Shown in pieces: positions 15,956 through 23,084 of a stretch of DNA of 64,000 bases. The position numbers and the translations under genes were made by a program. The stretch's first letter is position 1, and each line of letters begins with the position of its first letter. The notes beneath the pieces are model-generated. The model was not told the DNA's origin. It did no database searches and saw only the letters and a list, made by a program, of their open reading frames with translations. Source of the stretch: Lachnospiraceae bacterium (GTDB lineage: Bacteria > Bacillota > Clostridia > Lachnospirales > Lachnospiraceae); the NCBI GenBank assembly GCA_017430085.1, contig JAFRNR010000038.1, forward strand, positions 1 through 64,000, given 5' to 3'.

Positions 15956-17824
15956 ATGAAAAAGATCCTGGCAATCATTCTGGCCCTGGTCATGGTGCTG
16001 ACTATCGCAGCGGCCTGCGGCAAGAAGGAAGAACCTACGGAAGCCCCTACGGAGGCCCCCACTACCGAAGCTCCTACGACGCCGGCCCCTACAACCCCGG
16101 CCCCTACCACCCCGGCTCCCACGACGCCGGCCCCCACCACGGAAGCCCCCACCACGCCGGCTCCCACTACCGAAGCCCCTACGACTGCGGCTCCCACCAC
16201 GGCGGCGCCCGGCCCCGTACTGGATGACGCGCAGGCGGTCGTAGACGCCGCGCTCGACAAACTGGAAGAACTGCTCCGCGCTGTCGGCGACGAGTCCCAG
16301 GCCAGACAGCTCTCCTTCGCCGGTACCGGCAATGCCGGCCTGACCATGACCATTTCGATGGGCGAACAGAGCATGGATATCCCGATCACGGCAAAGGCCA
16401 ATGCGGAAGGCATCCTGGATACCGCCAAGGGTTTTCATGCCCTCGCTGTTTACGAAGCCGACCTGGGCATGCTGGCGCAGATGCTCGGCTCTGAAGAAGA
16501 AGACGGCCCCATCCAGGGCGGCGCGGAATACTACGCGGATTTTGCCCTGCAGAAGACTTTTGAGAACACCGACGGCACCTGGTACTATTCCGAAGAGGAA
16601 GCCATCGTGACCCCGATGGACGAGGATGTGCACCTGGCCGGTCAGCTGGTCCTGGCGGATGTGTTCGAAAGCTATGATTTCAGCGTCAAAAACGGCCAGT
16701 ACGTGATCGAAGGCAACCTGAAGACCGAGATCCCCGAAGACGCCGAAGGCATGCTGCCCGAAAGCATCACCAGCATCACGGAAATACTGCCCGAAGGCGG
16801 CATGACGGTCAGCGCTGCCATCACCATCAATAAGGACATGGAATTCACCGGCTTCAAGCTGGCAGTGCCCGAAACGACCATCAACCTGTCCGAGGAAATG
16901 GAAGGCTTCACGGCGAAAGTGGACGGCATCGAGATCGAGATCGCTCTGGAATGGGACGAAGGCACCTACGAACTTCCGAAGGAAGTGGAAGAGGGCGCTG
17001 TTGAGAAGCAGGAAAACCCCGGCTACGAGGACGAAAACTATCCCTGGACCGCCAGCAAGTTCACGCTGAAGAACGAAGAACTGGCGGAAACGGAAGAGTT
17101 CACCCTGAAGGTCAAGGAAGTGAAGGCGAACGAATTCGGCGAGATCATCGTAGACTTTGCCGCCCGGAACAATCTGGACAAATCCCTGACCTTCCGGTTC
17201 GACAACGTGGCCGTGAACGGCTTCATCACCGGTACTTACTGCTCGGAAGAAGTGACCGCGAATACTGACGACGGCGGCTTTGAGATGACCATCTATCCCG
17301 GCGAACTGTCCATGATCGGCGTCGAGTCCGTCGACCAGATCAGTTTCATGCTGAAGGTCTATGACACCGACGATTACTTCTCCGACGGTTACATCAACGA
17401 GCCGTTCACCATCTACCCCACGGGCGCGGACCCCGAGGCCTATGAGGCGCCGGAACGCCGCACGGCGGAAGGCGAAGTGGTGATCCTGGACGAGGACGTA
17501 AAGGCCGTCGTCATGGAGTGCAAGAAAGAGACCTATTTCGGCTATTATGTGGTCTGCTATTTCGAGAACAATACGGACAAGGATCTGTCCTTCAAGTTTG
17601 AAGACGTTAAACTGAACGGCAAGGAACTGGGAGATGCGTACTGGTACGTGGACATCCCTGCCGGCGGCCGCGGCTTTGAGCGCCAGTATTTCTACGACAC
17701 CAAACTGCAGGAACTGGAGATCGAGAAGCTGGAGACCATCGAGGCTGTCCTGAACGTGATGGAAGACGATTTCTTCGCGGATGAGATCCTGTTCACGGCC
17801 GATGTGCTGTACGAAGTAAAATAA
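15956..17824 (+). CDS. Secreted lipoprotein with Thr/Pro-rich repeat linker, function unknown
   Basis: 622 residues. The signal peptide ends in a lipobox (TIAAACGK), giving a lipid-anchored Cys21. Residues 27-85 are a run of short TEAPTT / TPAPTT repeats, a flexible wall-spanning linker. Residues 90-340 resemble a DUF-type two-layer beta lipoprotein domain of the LppX/LolA-like kind (VDAALDKLEELLR..., then TDISM-like strands). Residues 350-622 contain two copies of a beta-rich module that begins FTLKVKEVKANEFGEIIVDF and VKAVVMECKKETYFGYYVVC. The protein is strongly acidic (many Glu/Asp). AAGGAGGA stands directly upstream of ATG 15956. No enzyme motif is seen. A role in wall-associated binding or sensing is speculation. 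Confidence 0.85.
   Translation: MKKILAIILALVMVLTIAAACGKKEEPTEAPTEAPTTEAPTTPAPTTPAPTTPAPTTPAPTTEAPTTPAPTTEAPTTAAPTTAAPGPVLDDAQAVVDAALDKLEELLRAVGDESQARQLSFAGTGNAGLTMTISMGEQSMDIPITAKANAEGILDTAKGFHALAVYEADLGMLAQMLGSEEEDGPIQGGAEYYADFALQKTFENTDGTWYYSEEEAIVTPMDEDVHLAGQLVLADVFESYDFSVKNGQYVIEGNLKTEIPEDAEGMLPESITSITEILPEGGMTVSAAITINKDMEFTGFKLAVPETTINLSEEMEGFTAKVDGIEIEIALEWDEGTYELPKEVEEGAVEKQENPGYEDENYPWTASKFTLKNEELAETEEFTLKVKEVKANEFGEIIVDFAARNNLDKSLTFRFDNVAVNGFITGTYCSEEVTANTDDGGFEMTIYPGELSMIGVESVDQISFMLKVYDTDDYFSDGYINEPFTIYPTGADPEAYEAPERRTAEGEVVILDEDVKAVVMECKKETYFGYYVVCYFENNTDKDLSFKFEDVKLNGKELGDAYWYVDIPAGGRGFERQYFYDTKLQELEIEKLETIEAVLNVMEDDFFADEILFTADVLYEVK
16034..16210 (+). repeat. Intragenic tandem repeat encoding TEAPTT / TPAPTT
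   Basis: About ten to twelve imperfect copies of 12 to 15 bases (CCTACGGAAGCC, CCCACCACGCCGGC and variants) in frame. The synonymous drift between copies shows selection on the protein linker rather than recent slippage. Copy number is likely to vary between strains. Confidence 0.85.
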
Positions 17825-17883
17825 GGAAGGGCTGTATCCGCCGCGGGCCGGAAAGGCAACGCGGGCCGGAGAAGACCTGCACC

Positions 17884-17909
17884 CGGGGCGGCTTTTCAGC
17901 CGCCCCTAC
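17884..17909. repeat. Repeat family C palindrome
   Basis: GGGGCGGC, TTTTCA loop, GCCGCCCCTACT. It lies 17 bases before the next start codon and close behind the lipoprotein gene; it could serve as a weak transcript end for the latter. Confidence 0.75.
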
Positions 17910-17925
17910 TTGAAAAAGGACCGAT

Positions 17926-18441
17926 ATGCAAGGCAAATACCCTGTCATCACGCTCTGCGGCAGCACCCGCTTTAAAGAGGCTTTCGAGGCGGCGAACAAG
18001 CGCCTGACCCTGGAAGGCTTCATTGTGATCTCCGTGGGCCTCTACGGCCACAGCGGCGATCAGGAGGTGTGGGAGCAGATGGACGAAGGCACGCTGACCC
18101 GCACGAAGGAAATGCTGGACGACATGCACAAGCGGAAGATCGACATGGCGGACGCCGTCTTTGTGATCAACGTCGGCGGGTACATCGGCGCCAGCACGGC
18201 GTCGGAGATCGCCTACGCAGTGCGGACCGGCAAGGAAGTGTTTTATCTGGAATCGCCGCAGGACCGTGTCTGCCCGTGCTGCGGGAAGTACTATTTCCGT
18301 GAAAAGAACGCGTACGAGATCTGCCCGGTCTGCGGCTGGGAGGACGATCCCGTGCAGCGGCGGGAGGAGGACTTTTCCGGCGGCGCGAACGAGGAATCTT
18401 TGCGGGAAGCGAGAAAGAACTGGAGCAATACCCCGCTGTAG
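17926..18441 (+). CDS. Nucleoside 2-deoxyribosyltransferase-like domain joined to a CPCC zinc-ribbon domain
   Basis: 171 residues. Residues 5-110 (VITLCGSTRFKEAF..., MADAVFVINVGGYIGASTASE, EIAYAVRTGKEVFYL) have the layout of the nucleoside deoxyribosyltransferase/DUF4406 fold, including the conserved Asp and Ser/Glu that line the active site. Residues 116-171 form the cysteine-rich CPCC domain: CPCCGKYYF, ICPVCGWEDDPVQ, GGANEESLREARKNW, with four cysteines expected to bind zinc. Both domains occur separately in other bacteria. ATG 17926 follows AAAAGGA. The gene sits alone between repeats, so its partner is unknown. Catalysis on nucleotides is inference from fold only. Confidence 0.8.
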   Translation: MQGKYPVITLCGSTRFKEAFEAANKRLTLEGFIVISVGLYGHSGDQEVWEQMDEGTLTRTKEMLDDMHKRKIDMADAVFVINVGGYIGASTASEIAYAVRTGKEVFYLESPQDRVCPCCGKYYFREKNAYEICPVCGWEDDPVQRREEDFSGGANEESLREARKNWSNTPL

Positions 18442-18496
18442 GGGCGCTATCGGCGGGCCCCGGCGCATCATCCTGCTGCAGGGGCGGCCGCCCGGA
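18438..18496. repeat. Family C-like GC-rich sequence, two partial copies
   Basis: GTAGGGGCGC...GCGGGCCCC and CTGCAGGGGCGGCCGCCCGG fill the short gap after the CPCC gene. These are degenerate relatives of the C palindromes at 17884 and 57469. Confidence 0.45.
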
Positions 18497-18513
18497 ACGG
18501 AGCCGAAAGTATT

Positions 18514-19167
18514 ATGGCAAGCAAGAAAACAACAAAAATCAACTGGCGCCTGATCCTCAGCATCGCAGCCGCTGCGGTCCTGATCTGGCTCGTCCTGTCC
18601 GGCCGCCTGCAGCTGTTCGGCGGCGGCAATGACCCCGCCGTGACTGTCCCGGCCACCACGGAGTCCGATATTCCCATCGTCACCGGGGAAGCGTTCCCCA
18701 CCGCAGCGACCACGGCGCAGCCCGCAACGACCACGGCGCAGCCCGCGACGACCGCCCCGCCTGCCACGAAAGCGACGACCGCCACCGAAGCCACCGTCCC
18801 TCTGGAGACCACCGAGACCCTGATCCCCATCGTGACCGAACCGCCCGCCACCCCGGCACCGTCCACGGAACCGCCCGCAGAGACCCACGTCCCCGTACGC
18901 GAATATCACTTCCGCAACAAAGCCCTTCTCAACGACCACTATGACAAGCACGGCAAGGAGATGGGCTTCAAGAGCGCGAAGGAATACGAAGCCGCCGCCA
19001 GCGCCGTGATCAATAACCCCGCCTGCCTCTACAAGACTGAAAAAGAAGACGGCGACCACGTCTTCTTCCTGGAGGAGACCGGCGACTTCGTCGTCCTTTC
19101 TCTGGACGGTTATATCCGCACGTATTTCCGGCCGAGCTCCGGGAAGAAATACTTTGACAGGCAATAG
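18514..19167 (+). CDS. Membrane-anchored protein with C-terminal PBECR-like (possible nuclease) domain
   Basis: 217 residues. After a basic N-terminus there is one membrane helix at about residues 12-30. A Thr/Ala-rich linker follows to about residue 125. The C-terminal 90 residues contain FRNKALLNDHYDKHGKEMGF, YEAAASAVINNP, then GDHVFFLEETGDFVVLSLDG and IRTYFRPSSGKKYFD. This His...Gly/Asp-beta-strand...(I/R)TYF order resembles the phage-Barnase-EndoU-ColicinE5/RelE-like nuclease family found at the ends of phage and toxin proteins. That match is by eye and unverified. No immunity gene is apparent next to it. ATG 18514 has a weak site (GGAGCCGAAAG) upstream. An extracellular binding domain is the alternative. 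Confidence 0.65.
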   Translation: MASKKTTKINWRLILSIAAAAVLIWLVLSGRLQLFGGGNDPAVTVPATTESDIPIVTGEAFPTAATTAQPATTTAQPATTAPPATKATTATEATVPLETTETLIPIVTEPPATPAPSTEPPAETHVPVREYHFRNKALLNDHYDKHGKEMGFKSAKEYEAAASAVINNPACLYKTEKEDGDHVFFLEETGDFVVLSLDGYIRTYFRPSSGKKYFDRQ

Positions 19168-19303
19168 ATGACAAAGGGACGGTTCTTTTGTCATCAAGAA
19201 AAGCAGAGGACGGTCTGAACCGTCCTCTGTCTTTGTTTCGGGCCGTTGAAACAACAACCCCTGCGATATTATCCCGCCGGCCGCTGAAACAGCGGCCCCT
19301 GCG
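19168..19303. repeat. Repeat cluster: A, A-derived hairpin, B, B
   Basis: 19168-19194 is an A copy whose ends are ATGACA and TGTCAT. 19204-19230 is a near-perfect hairpin CAGAGGACGGT, CTGA, ACCGTCCTCTG. 19240-19265 and 19278-19303 are B copies, the first imperfect (CAACAACCCCTGCG) and the second GGCCGCTG, AAA, CAGCGGCC. They fill the entire gap between two convergent genes, and the last copy abuts the phosphatase stop. Confidence 0.85.
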
Positions 19304-19304
19304 A

Positions 19305-20939
19305 TTACCCCTCCGCCGTCTCCTTCAGTTCCAGGCAGAGCATGGTCAGGTCGTCAAACTGCGGCGTGTCGCCGACAAAGGCATCCACGTCCTGCTGCAC
19401 GTTTTCCACGATTTCCCGCGGTGAGCCGCTGCGGTGCGCGTTGAGCGCGGTGATCATGCGGCCGAGCGAGAACATGCGGCCGTCGCCGTCCGTTGCTTCG
19501 GGCAGGCCGTCCGTGTAGAGGAAGAGCTTGTCGCCCGCGTGCAGGCGGAGTTCGGCGTCCTGATAATTTACCCCTTCCAGGCCGCCCAGCACGAAGCTGT
19601 GCGGGCCTTTTTCGAGTTCAAAATCGCCGACTTTCCGGCAGAGCGCGGGATATTCGTGCCCCGCGTTTGCGTAAACGAGGCGGCCCGTGGAGATCTCCAG
19701 GATGCCGAGCCACACGGTCACGAACATGTCCGCGCCGTTGCGCGCGCAGATGCTGGCGTTCACGTCGCGCAGGATCTCCGCCGGCGTCCCGCCCATCTGC
19801 GCGCGGCCGGTGATCAGGATGTTCGCCTGCATCATGAACAGCGCGGCGGGGATCCCCTTGCCGGAGACGTCCGCCATGAGCAGCGCCAGGTGGTCGTGGT
19901 CGGTCAGGAAGAAGTTGTAGAAATCGCCGCCGACCTCTTTGGCCGGGTTCATCGCCGCGTAAATGTCGAATTCATGCCGGTCGGGAAAGGCCGGGAAAAC
20001 ATCCGGCAGGGAATCACTCTGGATCTGCGCGGCGATCGAAAGCTCGGCGCCCATCCTTTCCCTTTCGGCTGTCGCAGCGGTCAGGTTGCGGATGTATTCC
20101 TCCATGTCCGTCTCCATGGAGTCGATGGAGAGGGCCAGGTCGCGGATGACGTCGTAGCGGCTGAGCGCGCCGAGCGGCTCGCTTTTCGCGTTCTCCTTCG
20201 CGAAGCGGGAGGCCTCCGCCGAGACCCGGGAGACCGGCCGGATGACCGAGTGGCGCAGGAAAAACGTCGCCAGCAGGGAGGCGATGAGGACCGCGAAGAG
20301 GACGCCGGCCAGGATCATCAGGAGGTACGGCCGGAAGGCGTCCGTCATTTCGCGCATGGGGCGCTGGATGCAGAGGAGCGCCGTGACGTCGCCCGCGTCG
20401 TTTTTCACGGGGACCAGCGTCGTGATGTGCGGGTGCGAGCCGTCGTTGGTCTGCAGGCGGAAAACGGTCTCGTAGTCCGAGCGTTTTTCGTACAGCGCCC
20501 GGTATTTCTCGCGGTATTCGTCGTTCGTGGTGTCGCGCTTATGCCCCAGCTCCCATTCGGTGTAGTTTGAGTCGTCGACGCTGTTGTTGACGGAATTGAA
20601 GACGGAGACGAAGCGGCCGTAATCGCTCCGGTCCACCGCGATGACGTAGATCAGAGAAACGTTCAGTTTCCGGCAGCTGACGTCCAGATCGTTCTTGGTA
20701 ACGATGTATTCCCAGACATCTTCGCCCGCCAGGAAGTCGTCGATCAGGTCGCCGTCCACGTACGACGTCACGGAGTCTGCCATGTGATAGGTGACGGTGG
20801 CGTATTCGTTTTTGAATGCGCTGACGAAGCAGATATTGCCGATATAAACGACGGCCAGGCCGAACAAAAGCATCAGCCCGACCAGGCCGCCTATCACACT
20901 TATCGACATGTTGGAGCGCAGTCTGCGCAGCAGTTTCAT
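19305..20939 (-). CDS. Membrane-bound HAMP / SpoIIE-type PP2C serine phosphatase
   Basis: 544 residues. One membrane helix lies near residues 12-35, then an extracytoplasmic sensor region to about 205, a second helix (LLMILAGVLFAVLIASLLAT), and a HAMP linker. The PP2C domain spans about 300-544: ELSIAAQIQSDSLPDVFPAF, KEVGGDFYNFF with the metal Asp, LLMADVSGKGIPAALFM, FLYTDGLPEA, and FDDLTMLCLEL. Such proteins dephosphorylate anti-anti-sigma (STAS) proteins to release a sigma factor; no such partner is encoded nearby. It begins seven bases after the stop of the DUF937-like gene and so shares its promoter at 21509. The ligand sensed is unknown. Confidence 0.92.
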   Translation of the reverse strand: MKLLRRLRSNMSISVIGGLVGLMLLFGLAVVYIGNICFVSAFKNEYATVTYHMADSVTSYVDGDLIDDFLAGEDVWEYIVTKNDLDVSCRKLNVSLIYVIAVDRSDYGRFVSVFNSVNNSVDDSNYTEWELGHKRDTTNDEYREKYRALYEKRSDYETVFRLQTNDGSHPHITTLVPVKNDAGDVTALLCIQRPMREMTDAFRPYLLMILAGVLFAVLIASLLATFFLRHSVIRPVSRVSAEASRFAKENAKSEPLGALSRYDVIRDLALSIDSMETDMEEYIRNLTAATAERERMGAELSIAAQIQSDSLPDVFPAFPDRHEFDIYAAMNPAKEVGGDFYNFFLTDHDHLALLMADVSGKGIPAALFMMQANILITGRAQMGGTPAEILRDVNASICARNGADMFVTVWLGILEISTGRLVYANAGHEYPALCRKVGDFELEKGPHSFVLGGLEGVNYQDAELRLHAGDKLFLYTDGLPEATDGDGRMFSLGRMITALNAHRSGSPREIVENVQQDVDAFVGDTPQFDDLTMLCLELKETAEG

Positions 20940-20946
20940 GGACCGG

Positions 20947-21456
20947 TTATTTCTTCTTTCCGCCGAACAGGTTGCTCAGGAAGGAGAGGAAAGAATTCTT
21001 CTTCTTGCCGCTCGAGGAGGTCTGCGCGGAGCCGGTGCTGCCGGTGAGCACGGTCTGGATGGTGTCCTCCGCTTCGGTCGTGCCGGAGCCGCCCGCCAGG
21101 CCGCCCAGCAGGGACAGGATGTTGCTGCCGCCGGAGCCGGTCAGTGAGGAAAGCAGGCCGGGAGCCGCCGCGGACAGGATGCTGTTCGTGAGCGTCTGGG
21201 AAAGGCCGGACTGCTGGGAGACGGTCTGCGTGCCGCCGGAGCCGAGCAGGGCCGTGAGAATGCTGCCGGTGTCGCCGCCCGCGAGGGAAGCGAGGGAGCT
21301 GATATTGAAGCCGCGCTGGGTCGTCTGGCCCGCCACCAGCGGCAGCGCCTTGGTCAGGACGCTGGTCACGTCGTTCTCCGCCGCGCCGGCGGTCTTCGTG
21401 ATCTCGGCCAGCTGTTCATTGTTGAAGATCTGACTTAAAATACTGCTGACATCCAT
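20947..21456 (-). CDS. DUF937-like low-complexity protein
   Basis: 169 residues, no signal peptide or membrane helix. The N-terminal part MDVSSILSQIFNNEQLAEITKTAG and LTKALPLVAGQTTQ has the helical layout of DUF937 proteins. The middle is Ser/Gly/Leu-rich, with GSGGTQTVSQQSGLSQ and NSILSAAAPGLLSSL, and the end is basic (LFGGKKK). The middle motif recurs almost unchanged in the protein at 49697-50635, showing these are paralogues. It stands first in an operon with the SpoIIE-type phosphatase. AAGGAG lies upstream of ATG 21456. Function unknown. Confidence 0.75.
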   Translation of the reverse strand: MDVSSILSQIFNNEQLAEITKTAGAAENDVTSVLTKALPLVAGQTTQRGFNISSLASLAGGDTGSILTALLGSGGTQTVSQQSGLSQTLTNSILSAAAPGLLSSLTGSGGSNILSLLGGLAGGSGTTEAEDTIQTVLTGSTGSAQTSSSGKKKNSFLSFLSNLFGGKKK

Positions 21457-21508
21457 GGTTTACTCCTTCTCCCCTACCATATCTGGGGGAATCGTTTTTC
21501 TCTCCCTC

Positions 21509-21538
21509 ATTATGCGGTATTTTTTGCGCATTTGTCAA
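21509..21538 (-). promoter_or_regulatory. Predicted promoter of the DUF937-like/phosphatase operon
   Basis: On the minus strand TTGACA (six of six), an 18-base spacer and CATAAT (five of six), ending 53 bases before ATG 21456. Confidence 0.7.
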
Positions 21539-21547
21539 GAATGCGGC

Positions 21548-21576
21548 TTGAAATCCGCAGAAAATTCATATATACT
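21548..21576 (+). promoter_or_regulatory. Predicted divergent promoter of the gene at 21659
   Basis: TTGAAA, a 17-base spacer and TATACT (both five of six). The two opposing -35 elements are only nine bases apart, so the divergent genes may be competitively expressed. Confidence 0.65.
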
Positions 21577-21658
21577 TTTTTCCGTAGACAAACGGCCGGG
21601 AGTGCGCGGAAAAACCGGGCCGGCCGTATGACAGGAAACGATAAAGAAGGAGAAAACA

Positions 21659-22435
21659 ATGGCTGAGAAAAAGAAAATCCAAAGCGCCAGCGAAAATACC
21701 GTCAGCGCGATCCAGAACGCCAAACCGGTCGGCAGCGCGACGGGCTACCGCGTCGGCGCCATCATCCTCTGGGTGCTGGCCCTGGCCTGCGAAGTACTTG
21801 CTATTCTGCTGGCGGGCGGCAAACTCCGCATCACGTTCATGAGCACACTGGTGGGCATCATCATCCTGATCGTCCTGGATCTGGTGTTCCTGATCATCGG
21901 ATCGCAGTTGTGGAAGAAAGCGAACCACATCAGCCCGGCTTCCAAGAAAAATCCCACAAAATACTGGCTGTGGAACAATCTTGGGTTGATCATGGCGGTG
22001 TTCTGCTTCCTGCCCCTGATCATCCTGCTGCTGACCAATAAAGATCTGGACAAGAAGACCAAGACGATCGCAACCATCGCTGCAGTCGTAGCGCTGCTGA
22101 TCGGCGGAGTAGCCGGCTATGAGTTTAATGACCTTTCCAAAGAAGATAAGGATGCTGCAATCACGGCCCTGGAAGGAACCGCCGTGTATTGGACGCCTTA
22201 TGGCAGAGTGTATCATACTCATGTCATTGACGAAGAGTTAAGCCACACCACTGACGACGGCAAGGACTGCCCTTACCTGAATCGCAGTGACTCCCTGACC
22301 CGCGGCACCGTGGAAGAAGCCATGGCCGCCGGCAAGACCAAGCTCTGCAGCTATTGCCAACGCCACGACAACATAGAAGGAGAGGGCCTAAGGACCGACG
22401 ACGTCCCCGAACCGGAAGGCACCACCACACCGTAA
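21659..22435 (+). CDS. Four-helix membrane protein with C-terminal zinc-binding-like domain, unknown function
   Basis: 258 residues. Four hydrophobic segments are visible at about residues 28-52, 58-80, 98-122 and 138-158. The cytoplasmic or extracellular tail contains VYWTPYGRVYHTHVIDEEL, then YLNRSDSL, RGTVEEAMAAGKTKLCSYCQ. Short proteins in Firmicutes share this YWTPxGxVYH...CSYC pattern, with conserved His and Cys residues that could hold a metal. AAGGAG precedes ATG 21659. A strong terminator follows directly. No neighbour suggests a function. Confidence 0.85.
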   Translation: MAEKKKIQSASENTVSAIQNAKPVGSATGYRVGAIILWVLALACEVLAILLAGGKLRITFMSTLVGIIILIVLDLVFLIIGSQLWKKANHISPASKKNPTKYWLWNNLGLIMAVFCFLPLIILLLTNKDLDKKTKTIATIAAVVALLIGGVAGYEFNDLSKEDKDAAITALEGTAVYWTPYGRVYHTHVIDEELSHTTDDGKDCPYLNRSDSLTRGTVEEAMAAGKTKLCSYCQRHDNIEGEGLRTDDVPEPEGTTTP

Positions 22436-22455
22436 ACCTTCTCCGGCTACATACT

Positions 22456-22492
22456 GCAGGAGCGGCTCCGGCCGCTCCTTTTTATTTTTTTT
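22456..22492 (+). terminator. Intrinsic terminator after the membrane protein gene
   Basis: Stem GGAGCGGC / GCCGCTCC at 22459-22478, followed by TTTTTATTTTTTTT. A classic rho-independent signal. Confidence 0.85.
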
Positions 22493-22578
22493 GGTTTTTT
22501 ATGTCCGATTTTGGCTTTTCAGATTGTTATATAGATAGAAACCTCCGGTCTGCCCTAAATGGCGCTGGCCAGGGTCTA

Positions 22579-22611
22579 TAGCGGGACGGAAAGAACCGTT
22601 CCCATGCCCCT
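22579..22611. repeat. Degenerate repeat A remnant
   Basis: GCGGGACGGAAAGAACCGTTCCCAT resembles the A core joined to its inverse. It is the only repeat in the 22436-22706 gap, which otherwise holds the terminator and the blaI promoter. Confidence 0.4.
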
Positions 22612-22635
22612 TGAAAAAATATTTTCAAAACCCTC

Positions 22636-22689
22636 TTGACAGACCGGTCTAGAAATGATAGACTCCAGGTAAGTCGACTAATAATAGAC
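22636..22689 (+). promoter_or_regulatory. blaI promoter with two 17-bp operators
   Basis: The promoter is TTGACA at 22636-22641, a 17-base spacer and TAGACT at 22659-22664. Two inverted repeats of the same architecture overlap it. GTCTA-N7-TAGAC at 22647-22663 covers spacer and -10, and GTCGA-N7-TAGAC at 22673-22689 lies just downstream of the expected transcription start. Their centres are 26 bases apart. This is the layout expected for negative autoregulation by the dimeric BlaI-type repressor encoded next. Confidence 0.75.
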
Positions 22690-22706
22690 CGAAGGAGGAC
22701 AAGACC

Positions 22707-23084
22707 GTGACCGAATATAAACTGGGCGTTGTGGAAAGCCGCTTTGCCGACATCGTGTGGAACAATGAACCTCTGACTTCCGGCGAGCTGGTGAAACTCT
22801 GCGCTCAGGAACTGGAATGGAAGAAGTCCACGACGTACACCGTGCTGAAAAAGCTCTGCGACAAAGGTCTGTTCGCGAATGACAACGGGACGGTCCGCGC
22901 CGTGATGACCCGGGAAGAATATTTCGCGGCCCAGAGCCGTCAGTTTGTGGAAGAGACCTTTGAGGGATCCCTTCCCGCCTTTATTTCCGCCTTTTCCTCC
23001 GGCCGCAAGCGGTCGGCTAAGGAGGTCGCGGAGATCCGCAGCCTGCTGGACCATTGGGCAGGAGGAGATAAGGAGGGCTCGTGA
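22707..23084 (+). CDS. blaI: BlaI/MecI/CopY-family repressor
   Basis: 125 residues beginning at GTG 22707 with GAAGGAGG upstream. The N-terminal winged helix runs through KLGVVESRFADIVWNNEPLTSGELV and the recognition region WKKSTTYTVLKKLCDKGLF. The C-terminal helices (FVEETFEGSLPAFISAF..., EVAEIRSLLDHW) would form the dimer. Members repress their own operon and are cleaved when the partner M56 membrane protease is activated. No CXXC copper motif is seen, so the beta-lactam or wall-stress branch is likelier than CopY. Its stop overlaps the receptor start by one base. Which promoters besides its own it controls is unknown. Confidence 0.93.
   Translation: MTEYKLGVVESRFADIVWNNEPLTSGELVKLCAQELEWKKSTTYTVLKKLCDKGLFANDNGTVRAVMTREEYFAAQSRQFVEETFEGSLPAFISAFSSGRKRSAKEVAEIRSLLDHWAGGDKEGS

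Noticed and set aside
16034-16210. Possible CRISPR array or satellite DNA
   Set aside because: The periodicity is 12 to 15 bases, without unique spacers, and in frame with a lipoprotein linker.
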